64,000 nt of DNA from assembly GCA_025499705.1 (NCBI GenBank), contig JAFMVE010000016.1, positions 1-64,000 of the forward strand, given 5' to 3'. The notes under the pieces are model-generated. The model worked only from the letters and a program-made list of their open reading frames with translations. It was not told where the DNA came from and searched no databases. The stretch is from Carboxylicivirga caseinilyticus (lineage in GTDB: Bacteria > Bacteroidota > Bacteroidia > Bacteroidales > Marinilabiliaceae). Positions 36,850-45,839 of the stretch are shown piece after piece. Each line of letters starts with the position of its first letter. Within the stretch, counting starts at the first letter, position 1. The position numbers were made by a program, and so were the translations under genes.

Positions 36850-37986
36850 ATGAGGATAAATAACATACTAAATTTACTATTAATTGGTTGCCGGATATTT
36901 ATAGGTCTTGTATTTATGTTTTCCGGTTTTGTGAAAGGTATAGACCCTTTGGGAACAACATACAAGCTAATAGATTATTTTAATGCATTTAACTTGGGAT
37001 TTCTTGAACCTCTGTCTTTGGCTTTCTCAATCCTGCTGAATATGTCGGAGTTCCTGTTAGGTGTAGGTTTGGTATTTGGTGTTTTTCAACGTTTTTTTAT
37101 ATGGATGGTATCGGTGTATATGCTTGTTTTTACACCGCTTACTTTCATATTAGCCATTTATAATCCTGTTACTGATTGTGGTTGTTTTGGGGATGCCATT
37201 GTTATGACTAATTGGCAAACCTTTTTCAAAAATCTGGTTATTGTTGCTATTCTCTTTCCTGTTTTTCTAAACCGAAACAAATTAATAAGTTCATTAGGGT
37301 TAAAAAAACAATGGGTAATTACAGGAGTGGCAATTACCGGGTTTTTATTTATTTCAGCGCAAACCTATCATCACCTTCCTTATATCGACTTCCGCCCTTA
37401 TAAAACAGGAACTTTTATTCCTGATGCAATGACCATTCCGGAAGGAATGCCAACCGATTCTTTTACATATTCTGTTATGTATAAAAAAGGTGATCAACTT
37501 AGAGAATTTGCCCTCGAAGATATTGCAAGTATTGATTCTACCTGGCAATGGGTAGAAACCAAATCGAAACTGGTAAGAAGAGGATATCACCCACCAATTC
37601 ATGATTTTTATTTTACTAATAACGAAGGTGAAAATATTACAGATTCTATCTTACACAATTCCTCTTATGTATTTCTTGCTATCTCTCACAAACTAAATAA
37701 AGCAAATATGAAAGGACTGGAAAAACTAAAGACCAACTTTGATTTTAGCAGACAACACAACTATAACTTTTATTTGGCAACAGCATCGATAAGCGAAGAA
37801 ATTGACTTTTGCACTTCGAAATATCAATTGCCTTTTCACTTTTATGCAGCAGATGACATTATGCTTAAAACGATTGTGCGGTCGAATCCTGGTCTGGTAT
37901 TAATAAAGGATGGCACAATAATCAAAAAATGGCATCATAACGACTTTCCAAATAAAGAAGAATTACAACAATTGACCAGTAATTAA
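36850..37986 (+). CDS. BT_3928/DoxX-like membrane protein with thioredoxin-like tail
   Basis: This 378-residue protein has four membrane helices in the first 150 residues, of the DoxX/MauE type (RIFIGLVFMFSGFVKGIDPLGTTYKL; DCGCFGDAI with a Cys pair at the membrane face). After a further helix there is a periplasmic region (about 190-378) with a thioredoxin-like layout but no CxxC. MauE-type proteins support disulfide exchange. It follows ribA by nine bases. The role in this cargo is unknown. Confidence 0.75.
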   Translation: MRINNILNLLLIGCRIFIGLVFMFSGFVKGIDPLGTTYKLIDYFNAFNLGFLEPLSLAFSILLNMSEFLLGVGLVFGVFQRFFIWMVSVYMLVFTPLTFILAIYNPVTDCGCFGDAIVMTNWQTFFKNLVIVAILFPVFLNRNKLISSLGLKKQWVITGVAITGFLFISAQTYHHLPYIDFRPYKTGTFIPDAMTIPEGMPTDSFTYSVMYKKGDQLREFALEDIASIDSTWQWVETKSKLVRRGYHPPIHDFYFTNNEGENITDSILHNSSYVFLAISHKLNKANMKGLEKLKTNFDFSRQHNYNFYLATASISEEIDFCTSKYQLPFHFYAADDIMLKTIVRSNPGLVLIKDGTIIKKWHHNDFPNKEELQQLTSN

Positions 37987-37991
37987 TAGAG

Positions 37992-38222
37992 ATGACAAAA
38001 ATACTTAGTGAAATGCAGAGGGCTGAAAAAGGCATTATAAAGCAAATTAGGGGTGGTAAAGAATTGTTGGCAAGAATGGACAGTCTTTCGCTTTATATAG
38101 GAAAAGAAATAGAATTGGTTTCAAAACAATCAAAACGGGGCCCGGTAGTTGTGAAATTAGGAAACACTCAGGTAGCCATAGGTTCGGGAATTGCTCAAAA
38201 AATAATAGTTGATGTAAAATGA
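37992..38222 (+). CDS. feoA: FeoA-like protein
   Basis: This 76-residue SH3-like protein has the FeoA pattern (GIIKQIRGGKELLARMDSLSLYIGKEIELVSKQ...GPVVVKLGNTQVAIG..A..I.V). FeoA is a small cytosolic partner of the ferrous iron permease FeoB, encoded next. The two genes are separated by 93 bases. Confidence 0.85.
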   Translation: MTKILSEMQRAEKGIIKQIRGGKELLARMDSLSLYIGKEIELVSKQSKRGPVVVKLGNTQVAIGSGIAQKIIVDVK

Positions 38223-38315
38223 AACGAAACATGGCCAAATAATTAATAAGATATTCATAATAATTATTTGATTATGTGAAGTTCCATCTGGCAAATTAAA
38301 ATATTAAATAAACAG

Positions 38316-40025
38316 ATGAACATATTACTAATAGGTAATCCGAATGTCGGGAAAAGCGTAATCTTTAACAGGCTTACCGGGGTTGATGTAATATCATCGA
38401 ACTACCCGGGAACTTCTGTTGATTACACCAGGGGTTTTCTATCAATTAGCGGAAAAAGGCATCAACTTATTGATGTTCCTGGTACATACACACTTGAACC
38501 TACTTGCAAAGCAGAGGAAATAGCCGTTGAATTACTGAAAGAAGGAGACGTTGTTATTAACGTTATCGATGCAACTAATCTGGAGCGCAGCTTAAACCTT
38601 ACCCTTCAGCTTATAAAGCAGAAAATTCCGTTTGTAGCAGCCCTTAATTTGTTTGACGAAGCTGAACACACAGGTATTTTTATTGATGTTGAAAAGCTTG
38701 AGTGTATTCTTAATGTTACATGCATACCAACCTGTGCGTTAACCGGGGTAGGGATTAGTAAACTTGTTAATTCATTAGAAGAAGTTAAAGTGTCTGATTT
38801 TGACTTTGATAATGAAGATCGTTGGAATACAATTGGAAATATATTACAGGAAATACAGCATATCAAGCATAAACATCATACTTTTTTAGAAGCCCTGCGT
38901 GATTATTCTATTAAACCGGTTACCGGTATTCCTATTTTACTTATAATCCTGGTGTTAATGTTCTTATCTATTCGTTTTGTTAGCGAGGGCATAATTGAGC
39001 ATATATCAAATCCGTTGTTTAATTCCTTGTGGACACCCGTTTTGGGTAAGTTGTCTGCCCTACTTCAAAACAATGAGTTGTTATCTAAACTATTATTTGG
39101 TGAGTTTAATACAGTACTAAATTATGAAACATCTTTCGGCTTACTTACAACAGGGTTATATATCCCAATAGGTATCGTATTGCCATATGTATTTTCTTTT
39201 TATACCATTCTGGCACTCATGGAAGATTCCGGGTATTTGCCAAGGGTGGCTGTAATGATGGATACCACCATGCATAAGGCAGGTATACACGGCCTTTCAA
39301 TAATACCTATGCTTTTAGGGTTGGGGTGTAATGTACCAGGAGCTCTTGCCACAAGAATTCTTGAAACACGTAAAGAGAAATTTATTACCGCCACATTATT
39401 GTCAATAGCAATACCATGTATGGCTCTACAGGCAATGCTGTTTGGCTTGTTAGGTAGTTATGGCTATAAAGGTTTATTAATTGTGTTTACCACTCTTGTG
39501 ATTGTATGGTTTATTGTTGGAAACATATTAAAACATACGGTCAAAGGCACTTCTCCCGAAATATTTATGGAGATACCGCCTTATCGCCTGCCATATTTTA
39601 AAGGGATTACTAAAAAAGTGTTTATGCGCATAAAATGGTTTATTAAAGAAGCCATCCCTTTTATGTTATTTGGTGTTTTGCTAGCTAATGTTCTATATGC
39701 TTTTAACATTTTACACGGCATTGAAAAAGTCGCATCTCCATTATTCGTGCACTGTTTAGGATTGCCCAAAGAGGCTGTTGGCGTATTGATATTAGGATTG
39801 TTGAGAAAAGACCTGGCTGTTGGTATGTTAATCCCATTACAACTAGAACTTAATCAACTCATTGTGGCTTCGGTGGTGTTGGCAATTTATTTTCCATGTG
39901 TAGCAACCTTTTCTGTTTTAATTAAAGAGTTGGGTATTAGGGATATGCTAAAGTCTGTTCTAATCATGCTAATTACTGCCATACTTGTAGGAACAATATT
40001 AAATCAGGTACTTAATCTAATATGA
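38316..40025 (+). CDS. feoB: Ferrous iron transporter FeoB (short form)
   Basis: This 569-residue GTP-dependent Fe(II) importer has an N-terminal G domain: G1 GNPNVGKS, the switch NYPGTSVDYTRG, G3 DVPGTYTL and an NLFDEAEHTG G4-like stretch. Next come two Gate domains (YLPRVAVMMDTTMHKAGIHGLSIIPMLLGLGCN; GVLILGLLRKDLAVGML). It lacks the long C-terminal tail of the roughly 700-residue forms. G4 is an atypical NLFD rather than NMxD. With feoA it forms an iron uptake pair inside the cargo. Confidence 0.9.
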   Translation: MNILLIGNPNVGKSVIFNRLTGVDVISSNYPGTSVDYTRGFLSISGKRHQLIDVPGTYTLEPTCKAEEIAVELLKEGDVVINVIDATNLERSLNLTLQLIKQKIPFVAALNLFDEAEHTGIFIDVEKLECILNVTCIPTCALTGVGISKLVNSLEEVKVSDFDFDNEDRWNTIGNILQEIQHIKHKHHTFLEALRDYSIKPVTGIPILLIILVLMFLSIRFVSEGIIEHISNPLFNSLWTPVLGKLSALLQNNELLSKLLFGEFNTVLNYETSFGLLTTGLYIPIGIVLPYVFSFYTILALMEDSGYLPRVAVMMDTTMHKAGIHGLSIIPMLLGLGCNVPGALATRILETRKEKFITATLLSIAIPCMALQAMLFGLLGSYGYKGLLIVFTTLVIVWFIVGNILKHTVKGTSPEIFMEIPPYRLPYFKGITKKVFMRIKWFIKEAIPFMLFGVLLANVLYAFNILHGIEKVASPLFVHCLGLPKEAVGVLILGLLRKDLAVGMLIPLQLELNQLIVASVVLAIYFPCVATFSVLIKELGIRDMLKSVLIMLITAILVGTILNQVLNLI

Positions 40026-40049
40026 TAAAAATACAATAGGAGACAAAAT

Positions 40050-41039
40050 ATGATAACTGCAAAAATTTCAGGAATAGAGGCATACTTGCCAGATTACAAA
40101 TTAACCAACGAAAAACTAAGTGAAATGGTAGATACTTCCGATGAATGGATTACCAAACGGGTTGGTATTAAAGAACGAAGGATTTTAAAAGGAGAAGGTC
40201 TGGCAACATCCGATATGGGTGCAGAAGCCGTTAAAAAGCTTCTACAAAAAACCAATACATCAGCCGAAGAAATTGACTTGATAATTACCGCTACCGTTAC
40301 TCCCGATATGTTTTTTCCGTCAACATCCTGTTTAATTGCTGATAAAGCAGGGATAAAAAATGCATGGGGATTTGATATAAGTGCTGCCTGTTCGGGTTTT
40401 CTTTTTTCCCTTCAAACAGCATCACAATTTATTGAAACTGGCAAACACAAAAAAGTAGTACTTGTGGCAGCCGATAAAATGTCGTCAATAACAGATTATA
40501 CTGACCGCACAACCTGTGTTTTATTTGGCGATGCTGCCGTTGCCATGCTGTTAGAGCCCACTGAAGAAAAAACAGGGGTACTTGACCACGATTTGCATAT
40601 TGACGGTTCAGGAAAAGACTTTTTGTATATGAAAGCAGGAGGTTCTCTCAGACCCGCCTCACACGAAACTGTCGATGCAAAAGAACATTTTATATACCAG
40701 GAAGGAAAATCGGTTTTTAAAGTTGCTGTTACAAGTATGGCTGATACTTCTGTTGGTATGATGAAAAAACATAATATAAGTGCTGAAGAACTGGCATGGT
40801 TTGTTCCCCATCAGGCAAATCTCCGCATTATTGAAGCTGTAGGTAAAAGAATGGGGCTAACGAAAGATAAGATTAAAATAAACATTGAACGTTACGGCAA
40901 TACTACGGCTGCCACTATCCCTTTATGCTTGTGGGAGCTTGAAAAAGACCTAAAAAAAGGCGATAAGCTTATTTTATCAGCTTTTGGAGGCGGTTTTACC
41001 TGGGGTTCGATATACTTAAAATGGGCTTATGATAATTAA
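40050..41039 (+). CDS. fabH: Beta-ketoacyl-ACP synthase III
   Basis: This 329-residue enzyme performs the first condensation of fatty-acid synthesis. Its triad is complete: Cys114 in AACSGFLFSL, His in VPHQANLRI and Asn in YGNTTAATIP. An AGGAG sequence 12 bases before the ATG is an unusually good Shine-Dalgarno for this phylum. The gene is probably a second copy beside the chromosomal one. Confidence 0.93.
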   Translation: MITAKISGIEAYLPDYKLTNEKLSEMVDTSDEWITKRVGIKERRILKGEGLATSDMGAEAVKKLLQKTNTSAEEIDLIITATVTPDMFFPSTSCLIADKAGIKNAWGFDISAACSGFLFSLQTASQFIETGKHKKVVLVAADKMSSITDYTDRTTCVLFGDAAVAMLLEPTEEKTGVLDHDLHIDGSGKDFLYMKAGGSLRPASHETVDAKEHFIYQEGKSVFKVAVTSMADTSVGMMKKHNISAEELAWFVPHQANLRIIEAVGKRMGLTKDKIKINIERYGNTTAATIPLCLWELEKDLKKGDKLILSAFGGGFTWGSIYLKWAYDN

Positions 41040-41059
41040 CTACATAAAATATTTACAAG

Positions 41060-41899
41060 ATGAATTTTAAAGAACTATTCGCAACAGATCCGCAAGATTT
41101 TGAAGGTTATAACACCCAAAAAATCAGGGATAAATTTCTTCTTGAAACCATTCTCGAAGATGATGAGATATACATTGTATATTCCCACAACGACCGTTTT
41201 ATAGTAGGCGGAGCAGTACCAATTTCCAAAGAACTGAAACTGGAAACAGTAGATGCACTTAAAGCCGAATTCTTTTTAGCTCGTAGGGAACTTGGCGTAA
41301 TAAATGTAGGAAAAGGAACAGGTGTTGTTAGTGTTGATGGAACTGAATACGAACTTAAATTCAAAGAAGCGCTGTATATTGGTTCAGGAAATAAAGAGGT
41401 TATATTTAAAAGTTCTGACAAGAAGACACCTGCCCGGTTTTACTTAAATTCAGCTCCTGCACACGCATCGTACCCGGTTAAAAAAATAACCCTTGATGAT
41501 GCTGAATGTATCGATTTAGGTTCATTGGAAGAATCGAATGCTCGAAGAATTAATAAGCTTATTGTAAACAGCAATGTGCAAACCTGCCAATTACAAATGG
41601 GCATGACCGAATTAAAACCAGGAAGTGTTTGGAATACCATGCCTGCCCATACACATAGCCGCCGTATGGAAGCCTATTTTTATTTTGAAGTACCTGAAAA
41701 ACAAGCAGTATGCCATTATATGGGTAAACCCGACGAAACAAGGCATATTTGGATGAAAAACGAACAAGCTGTAATCTCTCCCGCATGGTCAATCCATAGC
41801 GCATCCGGTACTTCTAATTATATTTTTGTTTGGGGTATGGCAGGCGAAAACCTTGATTATGGTGATATGGATGTGCATTTACCAACAGACTTAAAATAA
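41060..41899 (+). CDS. kduI: 5-dehydro-4-deoxy-D-glucuronate isomerase
   Basis: This 279-residue cupin enzyme interconverts pectin-derived ketouronates. Zinc ligands are visible in [17 protein letters not shown] (two His and Glu) and a later His in [17 protein letters not shown]. Length and motifs are standard. It has no obvious metabolic link to the neighbouring metal and fatty-acid genes; no kduD or pectinase is present. Neighbours are 20 bases upstream and 13 downstream. Confidence 0.92.
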   Translation: MNFKELFATDPQDFEGYNTQKIRDKFLLETILEDDEIYIVYSHNDRFIVGGAVPISKELKLETVDALKAEFFLARRELGVINVGKGTGVVSVDGTEYELKFKEALYIGSGNKEVIFKSSDKKTPARFYLNSAPAHASYPVKKITLDDAECIDLGSLEESNARRINKLIVNSNVQTCQLQMGMTELKPGSVWNTMPAHTHSRRMEAYFYFEVPEKQAVCHYMGKPDETRHIWMKNEQAVISPAWSIHSASGTSNYIFVWGMAGENLDYGDMDVHLPTDLK

Positions 41900-41912
41900 C
41901 GGACGAATAAAT

Positions 41913-42380
41913 ATGACTGGATTATACACGAAAGAATTTAGGGCAATCATGCAATCAAATGCCGATTGCTCTAAATTAAGAACAAACAGAATTGAAGAAA
42001 TAAAAAACTTTGCTCAAAGTACTAATTTCAAACGGATAGGTATTGCTCATTGCATTTCTTTTTCTCACGAAGCAAAAGTGTTAAGTGATTATTTATCAAA
42101 ATATTTCAACGTATATTCTGTTGATTGTAAATACGGCAACCTAACTAAAAAGGAGCTGTTAGGAGGTGAAAGTAAGCGTATATTATGCAATCCTGCCGGA
42201 CAGGCTGATTTTTTAAATAATCATAAAACAGAACTTAACATTTCAATGGGATTGTGTGTAGGACACGATATGATATTTAGTAAACTATCCGAAGGTTTAG
42301 TAACCAATTTATTCGACAAGGACTTTACCAATAAACACAACTCTTTAAAAGCAATTAAAGAGTTAGAACATTATAACTAA
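41913..42380 (+). CDS. DUF1847-like metal-binding protein
   Basis: This 155-residue protein has Cys in NADCSKL, IAHCISFSHEA, VDCKYG, ILCNPAGQA and LCVGHDMIF. That spacing resembles the second part of DUF1847 proteins, which bind metal through conserved Cys. The usual N-terminal Cys cluster is missing, so it is shorter than the normal family. The function is unknown. Confidence 0.65.
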   Translation: MTGLYTKEFRAIMQSNADCSKLRTNRIEEIKNFAQSTNFKRIGIAHCISFSHEAKVLSDYLSKYFNVYSVDCKYGNLTKKELLGGESKRILCNPAGQADFLNNHKTELNISMGLCVGHDMIFSKLSEGLVTNLFDKDFTNKHNSLKAIKELEHYN

Positions 42381-42394
42381 AAGAAAATTACAAA

Positions 42395-42772
42395 ATGATA
42401 ACAATACCGGAATTAATAAAAAAAGAATGGAGCAATAAACAAGATGCTATAGTTTTAACTACAGTTTCTGAGGCAGGTATTCCAAATTCAATTTATGCTA
42501 CACAGGCAGCATTATTCAATGATAACAAAGTACTAATTGCGAATAACAAGTTTAAAAAGACACTTGAAAACATTGAAAACAGTAAAAAAGTAACTGTATT
42601 ATTTATTACAAAAGAGACAAAATCATATCAATTAAAAGGAAGCGTGTGTTACAAAACGGAAGGCGATGAGTTCAACGACATGAAAAAATGGAACAGAGCT
42701 GATTTGCCAGGTTATGGTGTTGCTGTTGTTGAAGTACAGGAAATTTTCTCCGGGGCAGAAAAAATAGTATAA
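42395..42772 (+). CDS. Pyridoxamine 5'-phosphate oxidase-family (FMN-binding split barrel) protein
   Basis: This 125-residue split-barrel protein has IVLTTVSEAGIPNSIYATQAALFNDNKVLIANNKFKKT, the family strand-turn pattern binding FMN or a related cofactor. It is much shorter than true PdxH. It probably has a small reductase or cofactor-binding role and might use the flavin that RibA supports. Confidence 0.75.
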   Translation: MITIPELIKKEWSNKQDAIVLTTVSEAGIPNSIYATQAALFNDNKVLIANNKFKKTLENIENSKKVTVLFITKETKSYQLKGSVCYKTEGDEFNDMKKWNRADLPGYGVAVVEVQEIFSGAEKIV

Positions 42773-42793
42773 ACCAAAACATTGAATTATAAA

Positions 42794-42853
42794 ACTCATA
42801 AGAATTATCATCATTCTAAATTTATTAAGTAGGCTATGAAAATTCTTATGGGT
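42794..42853 (+). promoter_or_regulatory. Long-stem inverted repeat upstream of fabF
   Basis: ACTCATAAGAATT (42794-42806) pairs with AATTCTTATGGGT (42841-42853) over 13 bases with one G-T pair, around a 34-base loop. It is the only sizeable gap (114 bases) in this part of the cargo, and no T tract follows. Attenuation or a regulator site for fabF is possible. Confidence 0.5.
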
Positions 42854-42886
42854 TCCATATGACAATTAATAGTAAAAATTACACGT

Positions 42887-44131
42887 ATGAAACGAGTAGT
42901 AGTAACAGGTATGGGAGCATTAACGCCAATTGGTAATAATGTAAACGATTTTTGGAACAATCTTATTAAAGGTAAAAACGGAATATCAAAGATTACCAGG
43001 TTCGATGCCTCTAATTTAAAAACACAGATTGCAGCAGAAGTAAAAAATTTCGATCCTTTACAATATCTGGAAAAAGCAGAAGTCCGCAAACAAGATGCTT
43101 TTGTACACTATGCCATTGCAGTTATGGAAGAATGCTTGGCTGATGCAAAAATTCAATTAGACGAAACAGACTTAAAACGAACCGGGGTAATATGGGGTTC
43201 GGGTATAGGAGGGATAAAAACTTTCGAAGACGAAGTGACAAGCTTTAACCGTAACCCGGAGATATCACGGTTTAGTCCCTTCTTTATTACCAAGCTTATT
43301 TCTAATATGGCAGCCGGGTATATCTCCATACGTTATGGTTTAAAAGGTGTTAGTTATGTTACTACATCTGCTTGCGCATCAAGTAATAATGCCATAATTG
43401 ATGCTTTTAACCTTATTCGTTTAGGCAAGGCCAATGCTATTTTTGCAGGTGGTTCAGAAGCCTGTGTAACACAATCTGGTATTGGTGGTTTTAGTTCTAT
43501 GAGAGCTATATCTGCGCGAAACGACAGTCCCGAAACGGCTTCTCGTCCTTTCGATAAAACCCGTGATGGTTTTGTAATGGGTGAAGGTGCAGGCGTACTA
43601 TTATTAGAAGAACTGGAACATGCCAAACAGCGAGGAGCAAAAATATATTGCGAATTAGCCGGAGGTGGTTTTAGTTCCGATGCTTATCACATTGCAGCAC
43701 CACATCCCGAAGGTGAAGGAGCTGTTACAGCAATGCTTGATGCCATCAATGAAGCCGGGCTTGCACCTTCTGACATTGATTATATCAGCGCACACGGAAC
43801 GTCAACCCCTGTGGGTGATTTAAGCGAATGTAAAGCTATCTGCAATGTGTTTTCCAATAACCTGGAAAGTCTACATGTAAGTGCAAACAAGTCGATGATT
43901 GGTCATTTATTGGGTGCTGCCGGGGCTGTTGAAGCAGTAGCGTGTGTTATGGCAATTAAAGAAGGTGTTGTCCCTCCAACAATGAACCTTAACGAAACCG
44001 ACCCTGATATAGACAATGCCCTGAATTTAACCCCAAACAAAGCGGTTAATAAAGAAATAAATACGGCGTTGAACAACACCTTTGGCTTTGGAGGTCATAT
44101 TTTTACTTCTCTGTTTAAACGATTTATTTAA
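42887..44131 (+). CDS. fabF: Beta-ketoacyl-ACP synthase II
   Basis: This 414-residue elongation condensing enzyme has catalytic Cys163 in TTSACASSNNAI, His in AHGTSTPVGD and the second His in NKSMIGHLLGAAGAVEA. All are intact and the length is normal. With fabH it makes a pair of condensing enzymes in the cargo, but no acyl carrier protein, fabD or fabG. It is likely an accessory copy. Confidence 0.93.
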   Translation: MKRVVVTGMGALTPIGNNVNDFWNNLIKGKNGISKITRFDASNLKTQIAAEVKNFDPLQYLEKAEVRKQDAFVHYAIAVMEECLADAKIQLDETDLKRTGVIWGSGIGGIKTFEDEVTSFNRNPEISRFSPFFITKLISNMAAGYISIRYGLKGVSYVTTSACASSNNAIIDAFNLIRLGKANAIFAGGSEACVTQSGIGGFSSMRAISARNDSPETASRPFDKTRDGFVMGEGAGVLLLEELEHAKQRGAKIYCELAGGGFSSDAYHIAAPHPEGEGAVTAMLDAINEAGLAPSDIDYISAHGTSTPVGDLSECKAICNVFSNNLESLHVSANKSMIGHLLGAAGAVEAVACVMAIKEGVVPPTMNLNETDPDIDNALNLTPNKAVNKEINTALNNTFGFGGHIFTSLFKRFI

Positions 44132-44137
44132 TTTGCT

Positions 44138-45076
44138 ATGATAATTTTTGGGCCAGTACCTTCAAGAAGGTTAATTACAAGTTTAGGAATTAACAATATT
44201 TTACCACCAAAACAGTGTTCTTATTCCTGTGTGTACTGCCAGGTTGGAGAAACCTCCAATAAGTCGATGTTCAGGACTGAACTTTACAAACCACAGCACA
44301 TTTACGAGAAAGTTAAATCGCATTTAAAAAAATTAGACCTTACACACCGACCGAAATACCTTACCATTGTTGCCAATGGAGAACCTACCCTTGATATAAA
44401 CCTGGGTACTTTAATCAGGCAATTGCAGCAATTAGGTTTGCCTGTTGCGGTAATTACCAATGCAAGTTTATTAGACAAAGAACATACCCGTAACGATTTA
44501 TATAATGCCGATTGGGTTTCGGTTAAAATAGATTCGGTTAATGAAGCATCCTGGAAAAAAATTAACCGCCCGTATATTTGGCTAAATCTTGATGCAATTC
44601 TTGAAGGGATTAAAATCTTTAGCAATGATTATAAAGGAATCTTAAACACTGAGACTATGCTAGTTGAAGGGTATAACGATAGTATATCTGATATTCAGAA
44701 TACCGCAAAATTTATTTCAGGATTAAAACCAAATAAAGCATATATATCAATCCCTACTCGTCCACCTGTTGAAAAGGGAGTAAAACCTGTTTCGGAGGCT
44801 CGGATTGCGGAAGCATGGCAGATATTTAAAAACCACAACATTAATGTAGAAACCCTTACGGGGTTTGAAGGGACAGACACAGGATACACTGGCGATGCTC
44901 AGGCAGATATTCTTACAATTTCATCCGTTCACCCTTTAAGGGAAGATACCATTGACGAATTACTTGAAAAAGATTCCGCTGATCACTCTGTGCTTGAACA
45001 ACTTATACAAAACGGTAAAATAAAGAAGTCGAGTTTTAATGGATTTAATTATTACACGAGAACTTATAACACTTAG
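44138..45076 (+). CDS. Radical SAM protein (COG0731-type)
   Basis: This 312-residue radical SAM enzyme starts FGPVPSRRLITSLGI, typical of the COG0731 group. It has the cluster motif CSYSCVYCQVG and GEPTLD as the SAM-binding GxP. A C-terminal winged-helix-like tail follows (VHPLREDTIDELLEKDSA). The substrate of this group is not firmly known. It lies six bases after fabF and three before cobO. Confidence 0.85.
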   Translation: MIIFGPVPSRRLITSLGINNILPPKQCSYSCVYCQVGETSNKSMFRTELYKPQHIYEKVKSHLKKLDLTHRPKYLTIVANGEPTLDINLGTLIRQLQQLGLPVAVITNASLLDKEHTRNDLYNADWVSVKIDSVNEASWKKINRPYIWLNLDAILEGIKIFSNDYKGILNTETMLVEGYNDSISDIQNTAKFISGLKPNKAYISIPTRPPVEKGVKPVSEARIAEAWQIFKNHNINVETLTGFEGTDTGYTGDAQADILTISSVHPLREDTIDELLEKDSADHSVLEQLIQNGKIKKSSFNGFNYYTRTYNT

Positions 45077-45079
45077 CCA

Positions 45080-45595
45080 ATGAAAGGGTTTATTCAGGTT
45101 TATACAGGCAATGGAAAAGGAAAAACAACCGCAGCTATAGGTTTGTCAATCAGGGCAGTTGGCGCTGGGAAAAAGGTGTTTTTTGCCCAATTCGTAAAAG
45201 GCAAGCCTTATTCTGAAATCACTGTACTGCAAAAGCTTTCGCCTACAATTACTCTAAAACAATACGGTTTAGGTTGTTTTATAGAAAAAGAGCCAACAAA
45301 AGCAGATATTGAAAGCGCACAAAAAGGATTACAGGAAATCAAAAAATTTATTCAAGCAGTATCCTATGATGTAATTGTATTGGATGAAGCCAATATTGCA
45401 CTTTTCTTCAACCTTTTCTCTGTAAAGGATTTGATTAAAATAGTGCAATCTAAACCTCCCGAAACAGAGATAATAATAACTGGACGATATGCCCCCGAAG
45501 AAATTATTGCTATTGCCGATCTGGTAACTGAAATGAAAGAAGTTAAACATTACTATAATTCGGGCATTGAAGCTCGAAAAGGAATAGAATTTTAA
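45080..45595 (+). CDS. cobO: Corrinoid adenosyltransferase (CobO/BtuR type)
   Basis: This 171-residue P-loop enzyme adenosylates cob(I)alamin. It has the N-terminal GNGKGKTTAAIGL Walker A and the family strand FFAQFVKGKPYSE. DVIVLDEANIAL, VIITGRYAPEEII and the final HYYNSGIEARKGIEF fit CobO. The rest of the B12 pathway is not here, so it probably serves salvage. Confidence 0.9.
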   Translation: MKGFIQVYTGNGKGKTTAAIGLSIRAVGAGKKVFFAQFVKGKPYSEITVLQKLSPTITLKQYGLGCFIEKEPTKADIESAQKGLQEIKKFIQAVSYDVIVLDEANIALFFNLFSVKDLIKIVQSKPPETEIIITGRYAPEEIIAIADLVTEMKEVKHYYNSGIEARKGIEF

Positions 45596-45596
45596 A

Positions 45597-45839
45597 ATGA
45601 TGATGATAACAGACGAAATACAATTACGCCCCAGATATGGAGAGGTTGACCAGATGGGATATGTTTACCATGCCAATTATGTTAGCTATTGCCATCTGGC
45701 TCGTACTGAATTACTACGAAAGATGGGTATTTCGACTGTTGTTTTTGTCGATAGTAAAAACTGGTATCCAATGGGTGTACCTGATTTTGTTGAAGAAGCT
45801 TTAAACATTCATCTTAATGAAAAAACCACATGCAATTAA
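45597..45839 (+). CDS. Truncated acyl-CoA thioesterase (4HBT)
   Basis: This 80-residue frame starts like a hotdog thioesterase: IQLRPRYGEVDQMGYVYHAN with the catalytic Asp, then ELLRKMGIS. After about residue 48 it no longer matches the family (TVVFVDSKNWYPMGV...), and it stops at about 60 per cent of the normal 130-140 residues. No other frame restores the usual continuation. It is likely a truncated remnant, perhaps fused to a foreign tail. Its stop overlaps the MBL gene by 10 bases. Confidence 0.65.
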   Translation: MMMITDEIQLRPRYGEVDQMGYVYHANYVSYCHLARTELLRKMGISTVVFVDSKNWYPMGVPDFVEEALNIHLNEKTTCN

